NCBI GenBank assembly: GCA_000827325.1
Contig: KN832871.1
Coordinates: 434,001-498,000, forward strand
Direction: 5' to 3'
Source of the DNA: Oidiodendron maius Zn
Lineage: Eukaryota; Ascomycota; Leotiomycetes; Myxotrichaceae
DNA length: 64,000 bases
Shown here: in pieces, positions 13,072 through 23,624 of the stretch
How positions within the stretch are numbered: position 1 is the stretch's first letter
Layout: every line of letters starts with the position of its first letter
Translations under genes and position numbers: made by a program
Notes under the pieces: generated by a model
Seen by the model: the letters and a program-made list of their open reading frames with translations, nothing else
Databases searched by the model: none
What the model was told of the DNA's origin: nothing

Positions 13072-13500
13072 TAGCGCAAAACTGCGCGGGCTGATCTATG
13101 TGAAACGAACGCTATCTGTCAAACCACGCGCATAATATTAGGATGCATGGATGTACAAATTAATATAAGATTACACTTCTGATATAGGGTGTAATTCTGG
13201 ACAATTCTGACGTGGCCATAGTCTGATCTATCCCTAACCTTGAATGTCACATATCTCGCCGAGTAAACAAATGGTTACACGAAAACGTCTCTCGAGGAAT
13301 TTCATGTCACGTGACATTGTCAGTGTTGCTGCCCTTTAATGCCTCAGGCGTGATGCGGCGGCGTCTGCATCTGGACGTCAACCAGCCTTGATAGCGATGA
13401 ATATCAGAGCTAGCACAGATGCTTCTGGACTGATAGGCCTCCTCACGACGTTCACGACCGTGCCATTGACAGCGCGCCGCACCTCGTGAACCACTCCAGC
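13072..13500 (+). promoter_or_regulatory. Upstream region of vps29
   Basis: These 429 bases lie between the transposon end and the vps29 start. I see no open frame of interest and no clear TATA box. The transposon therefore sits within about 430 bp of the vps29 start codon. Confidence 0.4.
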
Positions 13501-14306
13501 ATGACGTCCCGCCTCGTCCTCGTCATCGGGGACCTGCACATCCCCGATCGTGCGCTTGATATCCCCGCCAAGGTAAGTTTTTGATATACCCTTTCTCTTG
13601 TGACGCGCACCTGGAATATCAGGATAGCTATGAAATGGAGGACAGTAAGAACTGACATTTCAATTTCCCTCGCGGGTAGTTCAAAAAGCTCCTCACCCCA
13701 GGTAAAATCGGGCAGACTCTCTGCCTTGGCAACCTCACCGATAAGCCCACCTACGACTATCTACGGTCCATCTCGCCGGACCTGAAAATCGTGAAGGGCC
13801 GGTACGATGCCGACGCCACCTCCCTCCCACTGTCGCAAGTCGTGACCCATGGATCGCTCCGGATAGGCTTCCTGGAGGGCTTCACCATGGTGGCGCCAAC
13901 GGAGATGGATCTCATGATGGCGGAGGCGAATAAGCTTGACGTGGATGTGCTATGCTGGGGAGGCACGCATAGATTTGATGCGTATGAGTACGAGAATAAG
14001 TTCTTTGTGAATCCGGGGAGTGCAACAGGCGCGTTTACGAGTGGGTGGGTCGGTGAGGGGGAGGAGATGGTGCCGAGTTTTTGTTTGATGGATGTGAGTT
14101 CTATATTTCTTCTCATATTTGGGTTGGATAATTTGTTTAAGAGAGAATGATGAGGGTGATTGAGATGCTCATATGCTAATACAAACTTCCAGGTCCAGGG
14201 AATCGGCTTGACATTATACGTTTACCAGCTCCGGAAGGATGAGAAGGGGGTGGAGAGCGTGAACGTGGAAAAGATCACATATACCAAGAACGTGGGCGGG
14301 AGCTGA
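13501..14306 (+). CDS. vps29: Vps29, retromer subunit
   Basis: Three exons: 13501-13572, 13680-14093, 14193-14306, giving 199 residues. Introns begin GTAAGT and GTGAGT; the second has a good branch site (GCTAATAC) before TTCCAG. Vps29 is a calcineurin-like (metallophosphoesterase-fold) scaffold of the Vps35-Vps29-Vps26 retromer, which returns cargo receptors from endosomes to the Golgi. Visible signatures are VIGDLHIPDR near the N-terminus, LCLGNLTDKPTYDYL, VKGRYDAD, and the C-terminal GGTHRFDAYEYENKFFVNPGS block. Fungal copies are about 180-200 residues, so it is complete. The first exon of only 24 codons would be missed by simple ORF calling. Confidence 0.95.
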
Positions 14307-14661
14307 TACGCGTTAAATCTCACATATCCTCTGGCAAAAAAAGACCCCCATGCATCCTAGAATAGATTCGGGCTTGGAGAATGGTGTCATGGCGACATTT
14401 GAATTCTGTCCAGGGCCAAGAGAGTGTTGATTGTGCCACGCTCTGTCGAAGGCAAATAGGAGAAGTTTCACTGAAAATCTCTATGTATAATTGGCCTCGT
14501 CACTCTTCGTGTATACAAATGCACACTGAGGTGTTGGTATCATATCATTTCTGCCGTTCAAAAGAGAAATCTACGTGAAGACGCTACTCCCAAACTCAGA
14601 ACCACACCAATCAATGTGCCCACCTCCCAAAAATTATAGATATATCGTTTGTGTCGTTCAT
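14307..14661. other. Intergenic region between convergent genes
   Basis: 355 bases between the stop codons of vps29 and shugoshin, presumably carrying both 3' UTRs. Nothing else is visible. Confidence 0.5.
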
Positions 14662-16881
14662 TCATAACATCATACTTCTTCGCCTCGCCGCGGTCCGATC
14701 AGCTCTGGAGGCCGAGGGATCAGCTATGCTGGCAGTGCTTGTGGATTTCCTCAAGCTCTTCTCTCCGTCTCCTCTTTCCTTCTCAGACTCGGCACTTGCG
14801 ACAGAGCTTCTTAAACTAAGCGACGAGTGTCGGCTCTTTCTCCAGGGTTCGACGTCTGATGCATTGCTCTCATCTACGTACGCCATATCCCTTCCCATAG
14901 CGGTGTGGCGTCTAGAAGATCTAGAGGCTGGCTTTGCGTCTTTGCTCGTCGCCCCCTCTTGAGCTTCTGGTGAAGAGCATCTGAACTCGTATATATCGAC
15001 GCTATCAGCCTTGCCCTTGGCTTCCTTGCTCTGAAGCTCCTTTTCCCTAGCATCTGCTTTGACTCTTCGCTTTTCAGCTAGGAGAGCTGCGATTGCACTG
15101 CCTTGGCCGCGAAATTCCGTTTCTGACTGTGTGAGGATCGACTCCCGCCGTCTTCTATGCGTCGTGATACTGCTCGGCATTGTGTCTGCAGCGGATACCT
15201 TTCCTTTCAGAGGACTGTTTTCTAAAGCTCCCAAGTCAGCTGATCTTGATTTCAATTGGCCATCCGACTTGGCCTCCATTTTGACTTTGGCTGATTTTGG
15301 AGCGGTTTGATCCTCGGGTTTGATTGCGACATCAGGATGCTTCTGGTCCCCAACGGCCACAGCATCAACAAACTCATTCGTTGGCCTGCGCATCTTGGCA
15401 CGAAGGTTGGGTTCCGTATAGCTAACACTTGGTCGGGATCTCCGATTAAGACGAATACTCTCATCATTAGATCCAGGGTCCGAGGGCGGAGGAGTATCAC
15501 GAGACCCCGTGCTGGTTGAAGGTTCAGGAAATGGTGCAGATATTGCATCCAGCTCAGCACAACTTTTTGGATCAGCTTGAACCTCCGATTCTTTTATGGT
15601 AGCTTCTGGAGCTGGTTTAATTGATTCATTGTGTGAATCATTCCGTGGGCGACCTCTAGGCCGACCTATGGGCTTGGGATTGACAGCTTCGTCTTTCAGA
15701 CCTTTAATACTGTCGCTGGTCACCGATTTTGTACTCTTTCTTGGTGAATTATTAACGCTCTTTGCTGCCAGGGCCGTTCTGCTTGTTGGTGTGATGGAGC
15801 TAAATTGCCTATCTCGAGTTGCCCCCTTCGCAGTTGCATATTCCCTCGCCTCTTTGTTAGCAGGCTTCTCGAGCTGAGAAGCTACCTTGCTTTTCGACTT
15901 GCCATCGCTGATCACTCGGATGAACTTGAAGTCATCTGGAGAGCTATGGTTTTCCTTCGTGGGATTTTCGCCTTCATCGTCATCCCTCACACTTAGCTTC
16001 CTCTTGGCCCCAGTCTTAAGTGGATTTGTGCTCTCCCTCTCGATCCTTTCCGGCCCCGCCTGATTGGCTCTCGATTCTTGATCATTGATGCTGTCCTTTC
16101 GCTTCTTCCTTTGCTCAAGGTTCACCGAGAAGGCTGGATTGAAATCCAGCACCTCGCTACTCTCCATTTTCCGTGGTCTTACGGGAAGGTCCATTGTGAC
16201 AGCGTCCTCGTCGACGAATTGTGATACAGGCGGCGAGCCGATATCAGGAGAATCCGTCGTGTCTTCAACGCCATCGGCGATGATTGCCTCTAGATCATGC
16301 AGCCTATCATATATCAGCATCACTGCTTAATCCGGAGGGAAATACATGAACTCACTCTAGAGTCTTCCTGGGATATGTTTTATTCTCCATGATGGGCGGT
16401 AATGGCCCTTCTAGCCCCCGAACTACCTCACTCATAGTGTACATATTTCTCCAGTCTCTTTGAGTCGGACTTCTGCTGGGGCTTTCCCGCACAATTCTGC
16501 CGCTTTTTATTGACTTCTGTTCGGGTTCATTTCCAAGACCGCTAATCAAGGCACCCAGCTCCAACAACTTTGCTTCAAGCTGGGATTTAGTGGCGCGTGT
16601 ACTCTCCACTAAATGATACGCTTTGTCATTCTCCAGCTCGTTCTGAAGACGTATAATCTGCTCCCTGAGTGCAAGGTTCTCGGTGAGCAGCCGCGACATC
16701 TCATTCTCTAAACTTCTGATGCGCATCGACTGGGTCGAATTTGCCCGAGCAATGTCGCGATTCTGTCGGAGGAATCTACGTTTAACTAGATTTTATCAGT
16801 AAAGGGGTTCGGGACCATGTGTTTGTACCTACGAGATTCTATGCTCTCTATCGAGGGAGCAGGCTCATTGAGTCGCGCCAT
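14662..16881 (-). CDS. sgo1: Shugoshin, centromeric cohesin protector
   Basis: Three exons on the minus strand: 16829-16881, 16356-16775, 14662-16303; 704 residues. The join between exons 1 and 2 rebuilds the conserved shugoshin N-terminal coiled coil (FLRQNRDIARANSTQS, then RIRSLENEMSRLLTENLALREQI), which mediates homodimerisation and PP2A-B56 binding. The long middle is Ser/Lys/Glu-rich and disordered; the C-terminus has the short basic shugoshin box, ending ARRRSMML. Shugoshin shields centromeric cohesin from separase and supports bi-orientation and chromosomal passenger recruitment. Fungal copies are commonly 500-750 residues. It faces dad2 across 379 bp and converges with vps29. Introns are 52-53 nt. 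Confidence 0.93.
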
Positions 16882-17260
16882 CTGTGTTATGCATGCGGCA
16901 ACTGGGATTTGGGATAATATCAGATGCGAAATATAAAGTAGAATCAAGTATCAACGACAGCAAGTAGGAGCAGCTATGCTGAGGTTGGATGTTTCTGGCG
17001 GTAGCTTTTGGTAACAAAGAAATTCGTCTGTTTACTTTGCTCCAGATCAAGTTAGGTCCCCCACGCTAAATAACCGATTGTCTCCTTGAACGACCGTCGC
17101 GAGTGACGCGGTGCTGTGTCGAGATGATACCCCACAGCTTCATATTCAATCAATCATAACCACCACAGAATTCTAGCACCTTATCTAGATCAAAAAGCAA
17201 GGCCAGAGTGTGCGCCTGCAGCCCCTTCCCTTCCGACATTAAATTATTTCTCACTAAAAA
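16882..17260. promoter_or_regulatory. Shared divergent promoter of shugoshin and dad2
   Basis: 379 bp separate the two start codons, so both genes must be driven from here. I see no exact MluI cell-cycle box (ACGCGT); a near match, GACGCGG, lies at about 17105. A shared cell-cycle promoter is an inference from the arrangement. Confidence 0.5.
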
Positions 17261-17820
17261 ATGTCGAACCCTTCGAGACCGCTCCCTGGCCATATACGGC
17301 AAAGCTCGATGGCTTCGGGTAGCCTGGCCGCAAACACAGCTGGGCAATCACCGATTCTTCTCGCGCGTATCAATGAGAAGAAGGCAGAGTTGGAGAATCT
17401 GAAGCAATTACGGGACTTAAGCGGAGCATTGGCGGGGCAGATGCAGGTGCTTGAAGAGAAACTGGCGACACTCTCAGATGGCACGGAAGGTATAATGTCA
17501 GAAGATACACAGATGGGCACGGGCTTACGAAATTTATTGTAGCTGTTGCTACTGTACTAGGAAATTGGCACAGCGTGCTTCAAGCCATTAGCATGGCTTC
17601 CAGTAAGCCTCAACCTTAGCAGCCAATTCGTTGTCGGAGCTGATGCAAAACAGTGAAAATCCCGAAACCAAAGGAAGGGCCAGAGATTGAAGATGCACAG
17701 AAGGAACAAGACGCAGAACTTGAATTGCCACAGACCCTTGTTCGGATCCCGACGGAACATGCTCCCATGCTCCAGCCGCAGCCGAGCTCTGGTGACGGAA
17801 CCAAAGCAGGAGAGGAGTGA
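17261..17820 (+). CDS. dad2: DASH complex subunit Dad2
   Basis: Exons 17261-17489, 17543-17602, 17654-17820 give 151 residues. The core is unmistakable: LLARINEKKAELENLKQL, then a second helix with QMQVLEEKLATLSDGTE, running through the first splice into AVATVLGNWHSVLQAISMAS. DASH/Dam1 forms rings around microtubules and couples kinetochores to depolymerising ends; Dad2 is one of its small helical subunits. The tail after the core (starting MKIPKP) is acidic and Pro-rich, as in other filamentous fungi. Both introns are about 50 nt. Without splicing, the first exon reads on into a false 93-codon frame. Its divergent neighbour, shugoshin, also acts at the centromere. Confidence 0.94.
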
Positions 17821-18309
17821 TATATGCGACTTGGACGATTTTTAATGAGCATTGGTGAAGAACCATACATCGATGCATTGTCTAGCATCATCGGGAAATT
17901 GCGCCCGATCCGTCCATCGATACTTCGATATCTCGATACCTCCACGTAGCAAACGAGATGAGTGTTCAGTCATGGAATGACTGAACCATTTATCGACTGG
18001 GTTCAGGTATGTTAGAACCGTGAATCTGAAGCAAACGAGTTATGAAGAGATCATCTATCTGAATGCATCGCCTTACCAAGGATGATACTTGTCAGGTGGA
18101 TAAGGTTTGACCCAGGAACAAGGGAAGCTCCTTCTGCCATGAAGCTACTGGGCTTTGTCCGCCAAGAATTTTGAGCATGTAAACAATACTTCTCGGGCAG
18201 AAGACTAAACGAACTGCCTCTCTAGTCATCTGTTCATATTAGTCTACAGCTAAAGAACCTACGTGAGCAAATCATGATCATCGGAAGAAGTACATTGACC
18301 TAACTCCGA
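17821..18309. other. Intergenic region
   Basis: 489 bases with dad2 3' sequence and the upstream region of the next gene. No feature can be supported. Confidence 0.4.
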
Positions 18310-19836
18310 TTGTTGTATTTTGGTTTCAACAGATTCATACCAATCGAATCACCGAGTCTTGTGATTGCTAGATCCTCTCACGGTTCTCTATCAAGTAGAA
18401 TTTGTGGCGTACAGCGCAGGATTTACCTCGTCGGTGACAGAACCATGGACTCTGGAATGCGGCTCTCGCAAGCTATGCCCACAAACTATCTGTCTACAAG
18501 ATCCCTGAGATTGCTGCCCAGTTTTCCCTACTCAACTTCGCCAATTTGCCTTCCAATGCGCACTGGAAATCACACTTACGGTAATTTACCTTTCAATCTT
18601 GGGAGTCCTGACCATTTTAATCGCGGTAGTATCCACGCAGGTCCCCAGTCTTGTTTTTCGATACCTTCATATCCAATTAGCACTCGGTATCAAACGTATT
18701 TGGAACCCGGTACCTCTCTATATACAGCTCCAAATGATTACCAAAATTCAACTATGCATCACCAGTACAATAATGAAAACCTCCAACCTCCCATCTACGA
18801 CCAGTTTCCATTAGCAACTCTCCCTTCATGGCAAATACAGGCAAATTGCCAGGCTAGGGCCGATTTTATGATAACTCCCCCGTTTAACTTCGGCTATAAT
18901 ATACAACGGCGCTGCCTCACTCTTGATTGGGGAGACTCTCGTGCGGTCTCAATGGAAATACGGAAGCTTAAGGAGGCGTGGAGAGAGGGTGTCGGAATTA
19001 AAAAGAAATACAGATGTGGTAAGAAGCTAGGGTGCTGCGAGAGCAGCCGAGAACATAGCGCCACTGGACAACTGGATAGGCTTGGTGTCAACGACACCGA
19101 ATTCAGTGTTAAAGCACGATCTATGGTATGCGATCCTGTGAATGAACATGAGGATAACTTCAACGGAGAGAGCTCCACCAACTCTAATTCATCATCCATA
19201 CTTTCCAGGTTAAATGGATCCAGTCTTGTTGATGAAAATGACGACGTTTTAACAGAACAAGAAGAATTTGAAAAACTCGAGCCTCTTCCGTCAACCCAAA
19301 TGACACCGACGCAGAAAATCCCTGCGATGACCAGGTTCGGAGGAAGTCCCGTGAACGACGCGAATGAGAAGTATCACTTACTGCACTTGAGCCATATCTA
19401 TAATTCGGAGAAGGCTCCTACTTCAGGATCACTGCCTTTTGAGGAAGGATCCTCGTCGAAGCACAGGAGATCCTCGACGGGTTTTGTGAAAAGAGCCGCC
19501 AGCTTACGCCCCACAGCTTCACGGCTGCCAACTTCGAAGGAAATACCGGCTTCGAAGTGTGAGACATCCTCGACGAAGTTTTCCAAAGGAGCGTCAAGCT
19601 TACATTCCGCGAATCCATGTTTGCCATTGGTGGGTACCCCAGCAAAGAAAGGACAGTCCCAATCATCGACCTGCAGCTGCAAAGGACTTGCCAGTCTACG
19701 GCCCCCAAAGCCCATTACCAGGTCCTCAAAGCCAGTCACTCGACCCGTGCCTTTCAATCTCATTGGAGAGACTGTGGCCCGGAAGTTAAGGTCGAGAAGG
19801 GAACAACGTGGCCAAATTGTGGGTGATATGACTTAG
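18310..19836 (+). CDS. Unrecognised protein with three C-terminal 32-residue repeats
   Basis: A single open frame of 508 codons; a second in-frame ATG at 18445 is an equally possible start (463 residues). I do not recognise the family. The N-terminal half is Ser/Tyr/Pro/Asn-rich and looks disordered; a short basic cysteine segment (KKYRCGKKLGCCESSR) lies near residues 236-251. The C-terminal part has three tandem units of 96 bp/32 residues starting at 19471, 19567 and 19663, each opening Ser-Ser-Thr and containing a Lys-x-x-(A/S)-S-L core. The end (RPVPFNL, then a basic helix ARKLRSRREQR) weakly resembles the microtubule-associated TPX2 motif; I would not rely on that. Length and uninterrupted frame in AT-rich DNA argue it is real. 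Nothing shows its function. Confidence 0.65.
   Translation: MLYFGFNRFIPIESPSLVIARSSHGSLSSRICGVQRRIYLVGDRTMDSGMRLSQAMPTNYLSTRSLRLLPSFPYSTSPICLPMRTGNHTYGNLPFNLGSPDHFNRGSIHAGPQSCFSIPSYPISTRYQTYLEPGTSLYTAPNDYQNSTMHHQYNNENLQPPIYDQFPLATLPSWQIQANCQARADFMITPPFNFGYNIQRRCLTLDWGDSRAVSMEIRKLKEAWREGVGIKKKYRCGKKLGCCESSREHSATGQLDRLGVNDTEFSVKARSMVCDPVNEHEDNFNGESSTNSNSSSILSRLNGSSLVDENDDVLTEQEEFEKLEPLPSTQMTPTQKIPAMTRFGGSPVNDANEKYHLLHLSHIYNSEKAPTSGSLPFEEGSSSKHRRSSTGFVKRAASLRPTASRLPTSKEIPASKCETSSTKFSKGASSLHSANPCLPLVGTPAKKGQSQSSTCSCKGLASLRPPKPITRSSKPVTRPVPFNLIGETVARKLRSRREQRGQIVGDMT
19471..19758 (+). repeat. Three diverged 96-bp tandem repeats inside a coding frame
   Basis: Units at 19471-19566, 19567-19662 and 19663-19758 align without gaps. 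The first about 42 nt of each (TCCTCGACG..., TCCTCGACG..., TCATCGACC...) are the best conserved, while the third unit diverges after its first half. They keep the reading frame. Confidence 0.75.
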
Positions 19837-21303
19837 GCGTTCATTAGTATACTTTTCTGGAACCTACCAGTCTTACCAAGAGAGGACGGGCTGGATGTAG
19901 AGAACAGGAGTAGAAATAGCAATAAACTTCTCTTACTATTACTCCCCTCGGAAGTTCAAATCAAGCAAAATCAAGCAGAAACATCAACTCTTGGGATGGT
20001 TCCAGATGTGGGGCTGCAATTTGCAACTTTGCGACTTTACAATTCTACAAACCGTCAAGGTTTAAAGATAAAACCCAATCAGCTATAATTTAAGATATGT
20101 ATAATGTAATATAAAGGAAGATGCTGTATTATTATATGAAGCCACTCATGGCTAACTTTCGTTACTACTCATTGACAGAGGCATGCCGTTACCCTGATGG
20201 GTGGTTTGGCTGGATAAGCGAGCGAGGAAACGATTGTCAACAACTCCAACATGAAGCCTATCCCCAACGTACTATAAAAAATTCATATGGCGAGGGTCAG
20301 ATAATGAGATAGATGAAAAACTAATCAAAATAAAAACGAAAAAAAAAAACGAAAAAAAAACGAAAAAAAAAGGAAAAAAAAACATACAACAATGAGAATT
20401 CGCTGGTGGTCACCCACCCAACTACTAATTCATCGATCTGAGGCTTATGTATGGCAGAGCGGACGGGATGCCCAGTGCTCCTCAGTCTGTGGTCGTATGT
20501 GAAATAAAATGCTCTAGAAACATTCATATAGCAACTTCCCTACTTCACTTGATATTATCGAGCTTAAATATTTATTAAATTTCCCTTCGTATTTCTTGGT
20601 GCCTTTTTACCCTATCGGTATTCCAATTTAAAGTAATACAAACTCTCATTTGCACCACTCAGATAAGTTCTAATGTCCCTGTAAGTTAACACAGTCATTA
20701 CATTTTGGCAACGGCTCCAGATCCGATCATGTCTCGAAATCAGATGGCATTCATAATCCTGCATGACTTGACCCTCCCAGTCCCTTCTTCGGAGGCACAA
20801 GGAAAGGAGCTCTTGTCTATGTTAGACTCTCTCCTCCCTCAAAGCATTAGAAGCGAGATATGAAGAGTAAGTCATCCGATATCTAGCTCACAGAAGTACT
20901 ACGTCTGCTGAATTATCGCCTAGCTATCGAGAATCCCATAGCTGATATTGATTGTGTCTTCGAGGAATTCAAAGTCGCTGAAGCCCAAGGTTGGATTGAC
21001 TCCGGGCACCAGCCGCCAGGATCCTGTAGCTCTCCTATTAGCCATCGACTCAGTCTGCCCTTATTTTCTTCAGTTTTTGCAGCATATGGCTGCATAATCT
21101 GGTGCAGGATAGGTGAGCTCCTCACAACCAGTGACGCAGTCTTTATCTCAAGATTATTTGCTAGACGCCGTGGTACTTCATTGTACTTTAATCTACTAGA
21201 GACTATGATGGAACGGTGAAAATACCCCCCCAGTCGTCACAACTGCCTGACTAAGCTGATTGGCCTACCCCGGTGTACCTAACTCTGTTGCTGCCTGAGA
21301 TGC
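19837..21303. other. AT-rich intergenic region
   Basis: 1.47 kb without a supported gene. It holds an A-rich simple repeat at 20331-20386. An open frame on the plus strand runs from about 20889 to 21219 (about 110 codons, ending LLETMMER) but has no ATG near its beginning and no family I recognise; it could be a gene remnant. The right end is the promoter region of the carboxylesterase. Confidence 0.45.
20331..20386. repeat. Poly-A/CG simple repeat
   Basis: Runs of 8-10 A separated by CG or GG, four times in about 55 bp. A low-complexity tract. Confidence 0.8.
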
Positions 21304-23476
21304 ATGGCATATAATATCGTCAGCATAGAAATGCACGACCAGTTTGAGAGTGATAGTCTGAGAGCTAGGACAGAGACCGACCTCAGGTATCGTGGAAATG
21401 TTTCTAGCCCCCAAGTCTCACCAATGACCCGCGATAACGTGACCATGGCGCCATCAACCCCGAGGAGCCTGATCCGTTTGTCGGCAACATCCTTTACAGG
21501 CATATCACTGTGCGGATTATGGCTTTGGTGGTTTATGACCGGAGGCGGTCATATTCGTCTAGTCCCTATCATCGAGGACCAAGGAATCTCCGTCACAATA
21601 CCGCAAGGAACATATATTGGATTCGATGCTACATCTGATTATCCCCAGACTCTTGAGCAGTTTTTAGGCATTCCTTATGCCCAGTCAACAGCAGAGGAGA
21701 GGCGGTTTATGCCCCCCCTTGCTTTAGGCGCATCGAGAGGGACATTTTACGCAACGAAATATGGTGACAGATGCCCGGCAGGAGCACCTGACGGTGTTCC
21801 ACAGACCGAAGATTGCCTCAACCTCAATATCTATCGGCCCAAAGAGCGCGTGAAAGGAAGGCTTCTGCCCGTGTTGATTCACATTCATGGAGGCTCATTC
21901 AATTTTGGCTTTGGCCATAATAGAGCAATCGCTAATATGGTAGGATGGTCACTGGAGCCTTTTATCGGCGTCAGTTTTAACTACCGACTTGGGGCGTTTG
22001 GCTTCCTCCCTTCGAATCTAACCGCAGGCGAGGGGCTGCTGAATGTGGGGTTGAAGGACCAGGCGGCTTTATTTAAGTGGGTTCAGAAGAACATCGCTGC
22101 CTTTGGAGGCAACCCAAATGATGTGACAGTCATGGGGAGTAGTGCAGGAGCACATTCAGTAAGTACTCTGTCTCATATTAAGAGACTCCAAGAGTCTCAT
22201 CTTAGGCTCTATCCGTTCCTGTATTATCAATTTTCATTTATCGGAATGCATCGTACACTACTGCTTGGCATTATATGTTGTATCCAAAGGTCCTGGACTG
22301 ACTGCTGCTTACACTCTATAGGTGGGACATCATTTATTGCGAAATCTCGATTCGCCTCCCCTTTTTCATAAGGCCATCATGGAATCAGGGGCGACCACCG
22401 CCCGAGCAGTCTACCCAGCAGCCCACCCACTGCACGAAGAGCAATTTGAAGAATTCATTTCTAAGCTTGGGCTCAGTTCCTTTCCTAAAGATCAGCTCAT
22501 AAGCAAGCTACGAGAGCAAGACATGCTCACCATAAAAATGGCATCAGAAGCAATCTACGATAAATACAACCCTTCCATCCGCTGGGCCTTCCAGCCAGTC
22601 ATTGATGGTGAGGGAGGTATCATCCCTATCCCGCCAGTCGACGCCTGGGAATCCGGTAAATGGACGAAGATCCCCATATTAACCGGCTTCAACACCAACG
22701 AAGGCTCGATGTTTGTCCCCAAATCCCCATCCACAAGCACAGATTTCACCTCCTTCTTCCACACCCTCCTCCCTAGCCTCTCAGATCACGACCTTGAGAC
22801 TTTGGACAAAACGTACCCGGACCCGCTCACACACCCTGAATCCAAATACGTCGAGACCAGGCCAGGAGTGAACGTCGGAGCACAGTACAAGAGGATGGAG
22901 CAGGCGTATGCGCAATTCGCCTATATTGCACCTGTGAGGCAGACCGCGAGGTACGCTTCTAAGTATAGCGCGCCAGTATATCTGTACCATTTCGCGGTGA
23001 ATGGTAGTATCATTGAAGGAGCAAACCATGGGGACCAGAATCCCTATTCGACATATAATAAGGACTTGAGAGAGAAGTCAGAGACTTTGGGAGAGGTTTC
23101 TGGGTCGATGCATGCTTATTGGACGAGTTTTATTACTAGGTTCGTAACATCTTCCTGATCCCATCTTTCCATTCTTCTTGCCATTATAGTTGGGCACTTG
23201 ACGCAGTAGAGTACTAACATCCGATCTCATAGGGGTGATCCGAATGCCGTTAGGGGTCGATTCCCAGACAGGCCGGAATGGCCGGCCTACACGACTGACG
23301 AGCCTAAGATGGTTATCTTCGGTGAAGGTAATGATGAGCGTACAGGTGGGGGAAGCAAGGGCACTGCAGTGAAGGTTACAGACAACTCTTGGGCTCTTGA
23401 AGAGTGTCAATATTGGTGGAAGAGGACGATGTTATTTGAGAGCTGGGCTGGAAATTCTGTTGTTGATAATATGTAA
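21304..23476 (+). CDS. Type-B carboxylesterase, membrane-anchored
   Basis: Exons 21304-22158, 22322-23139, 23233-23476; 638 residues. A hydrophobic stretch at about residues 56-77 (SFTGISLCGLWLWWF) follows a 55-residue tail and looks like a type II signal anchor, putting the alpha/beta-hydrolase domain outside or in the lumen. Family blocks are visible: FLGIPYAQ, EDCLNLNIY, the oxyanion loop HIHGGSFNFG, and the nucleophile elbow G-S-S-A-G (Ser280 by this model). The acid is probably Glu412 in GFNTNEG and the base His521 in GANHGDQ. The first intron (163 nt) directly follows the nucleophile elbow. The enzyme hydrolyses carboxylic esters; the substrate cannot be told. The elbow has Ser in place of the usual Glu before the nucleophile, which is tolerated in fungal members. 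Confidence 0.9.
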
Positions 23477-23624
23477 TTTGTATATATCCGGGCATGACAT
23501 GAGCTGGGTCTCATATCCCCCGCCTTTGATGCGATACCCCCAGACGCCTTGGGATCTTTCTCCCCAATTCATGCGCAACTTTTAAATACCATCAATACGC
23601 CCTCTCATATTCATGGGCAGTGAT

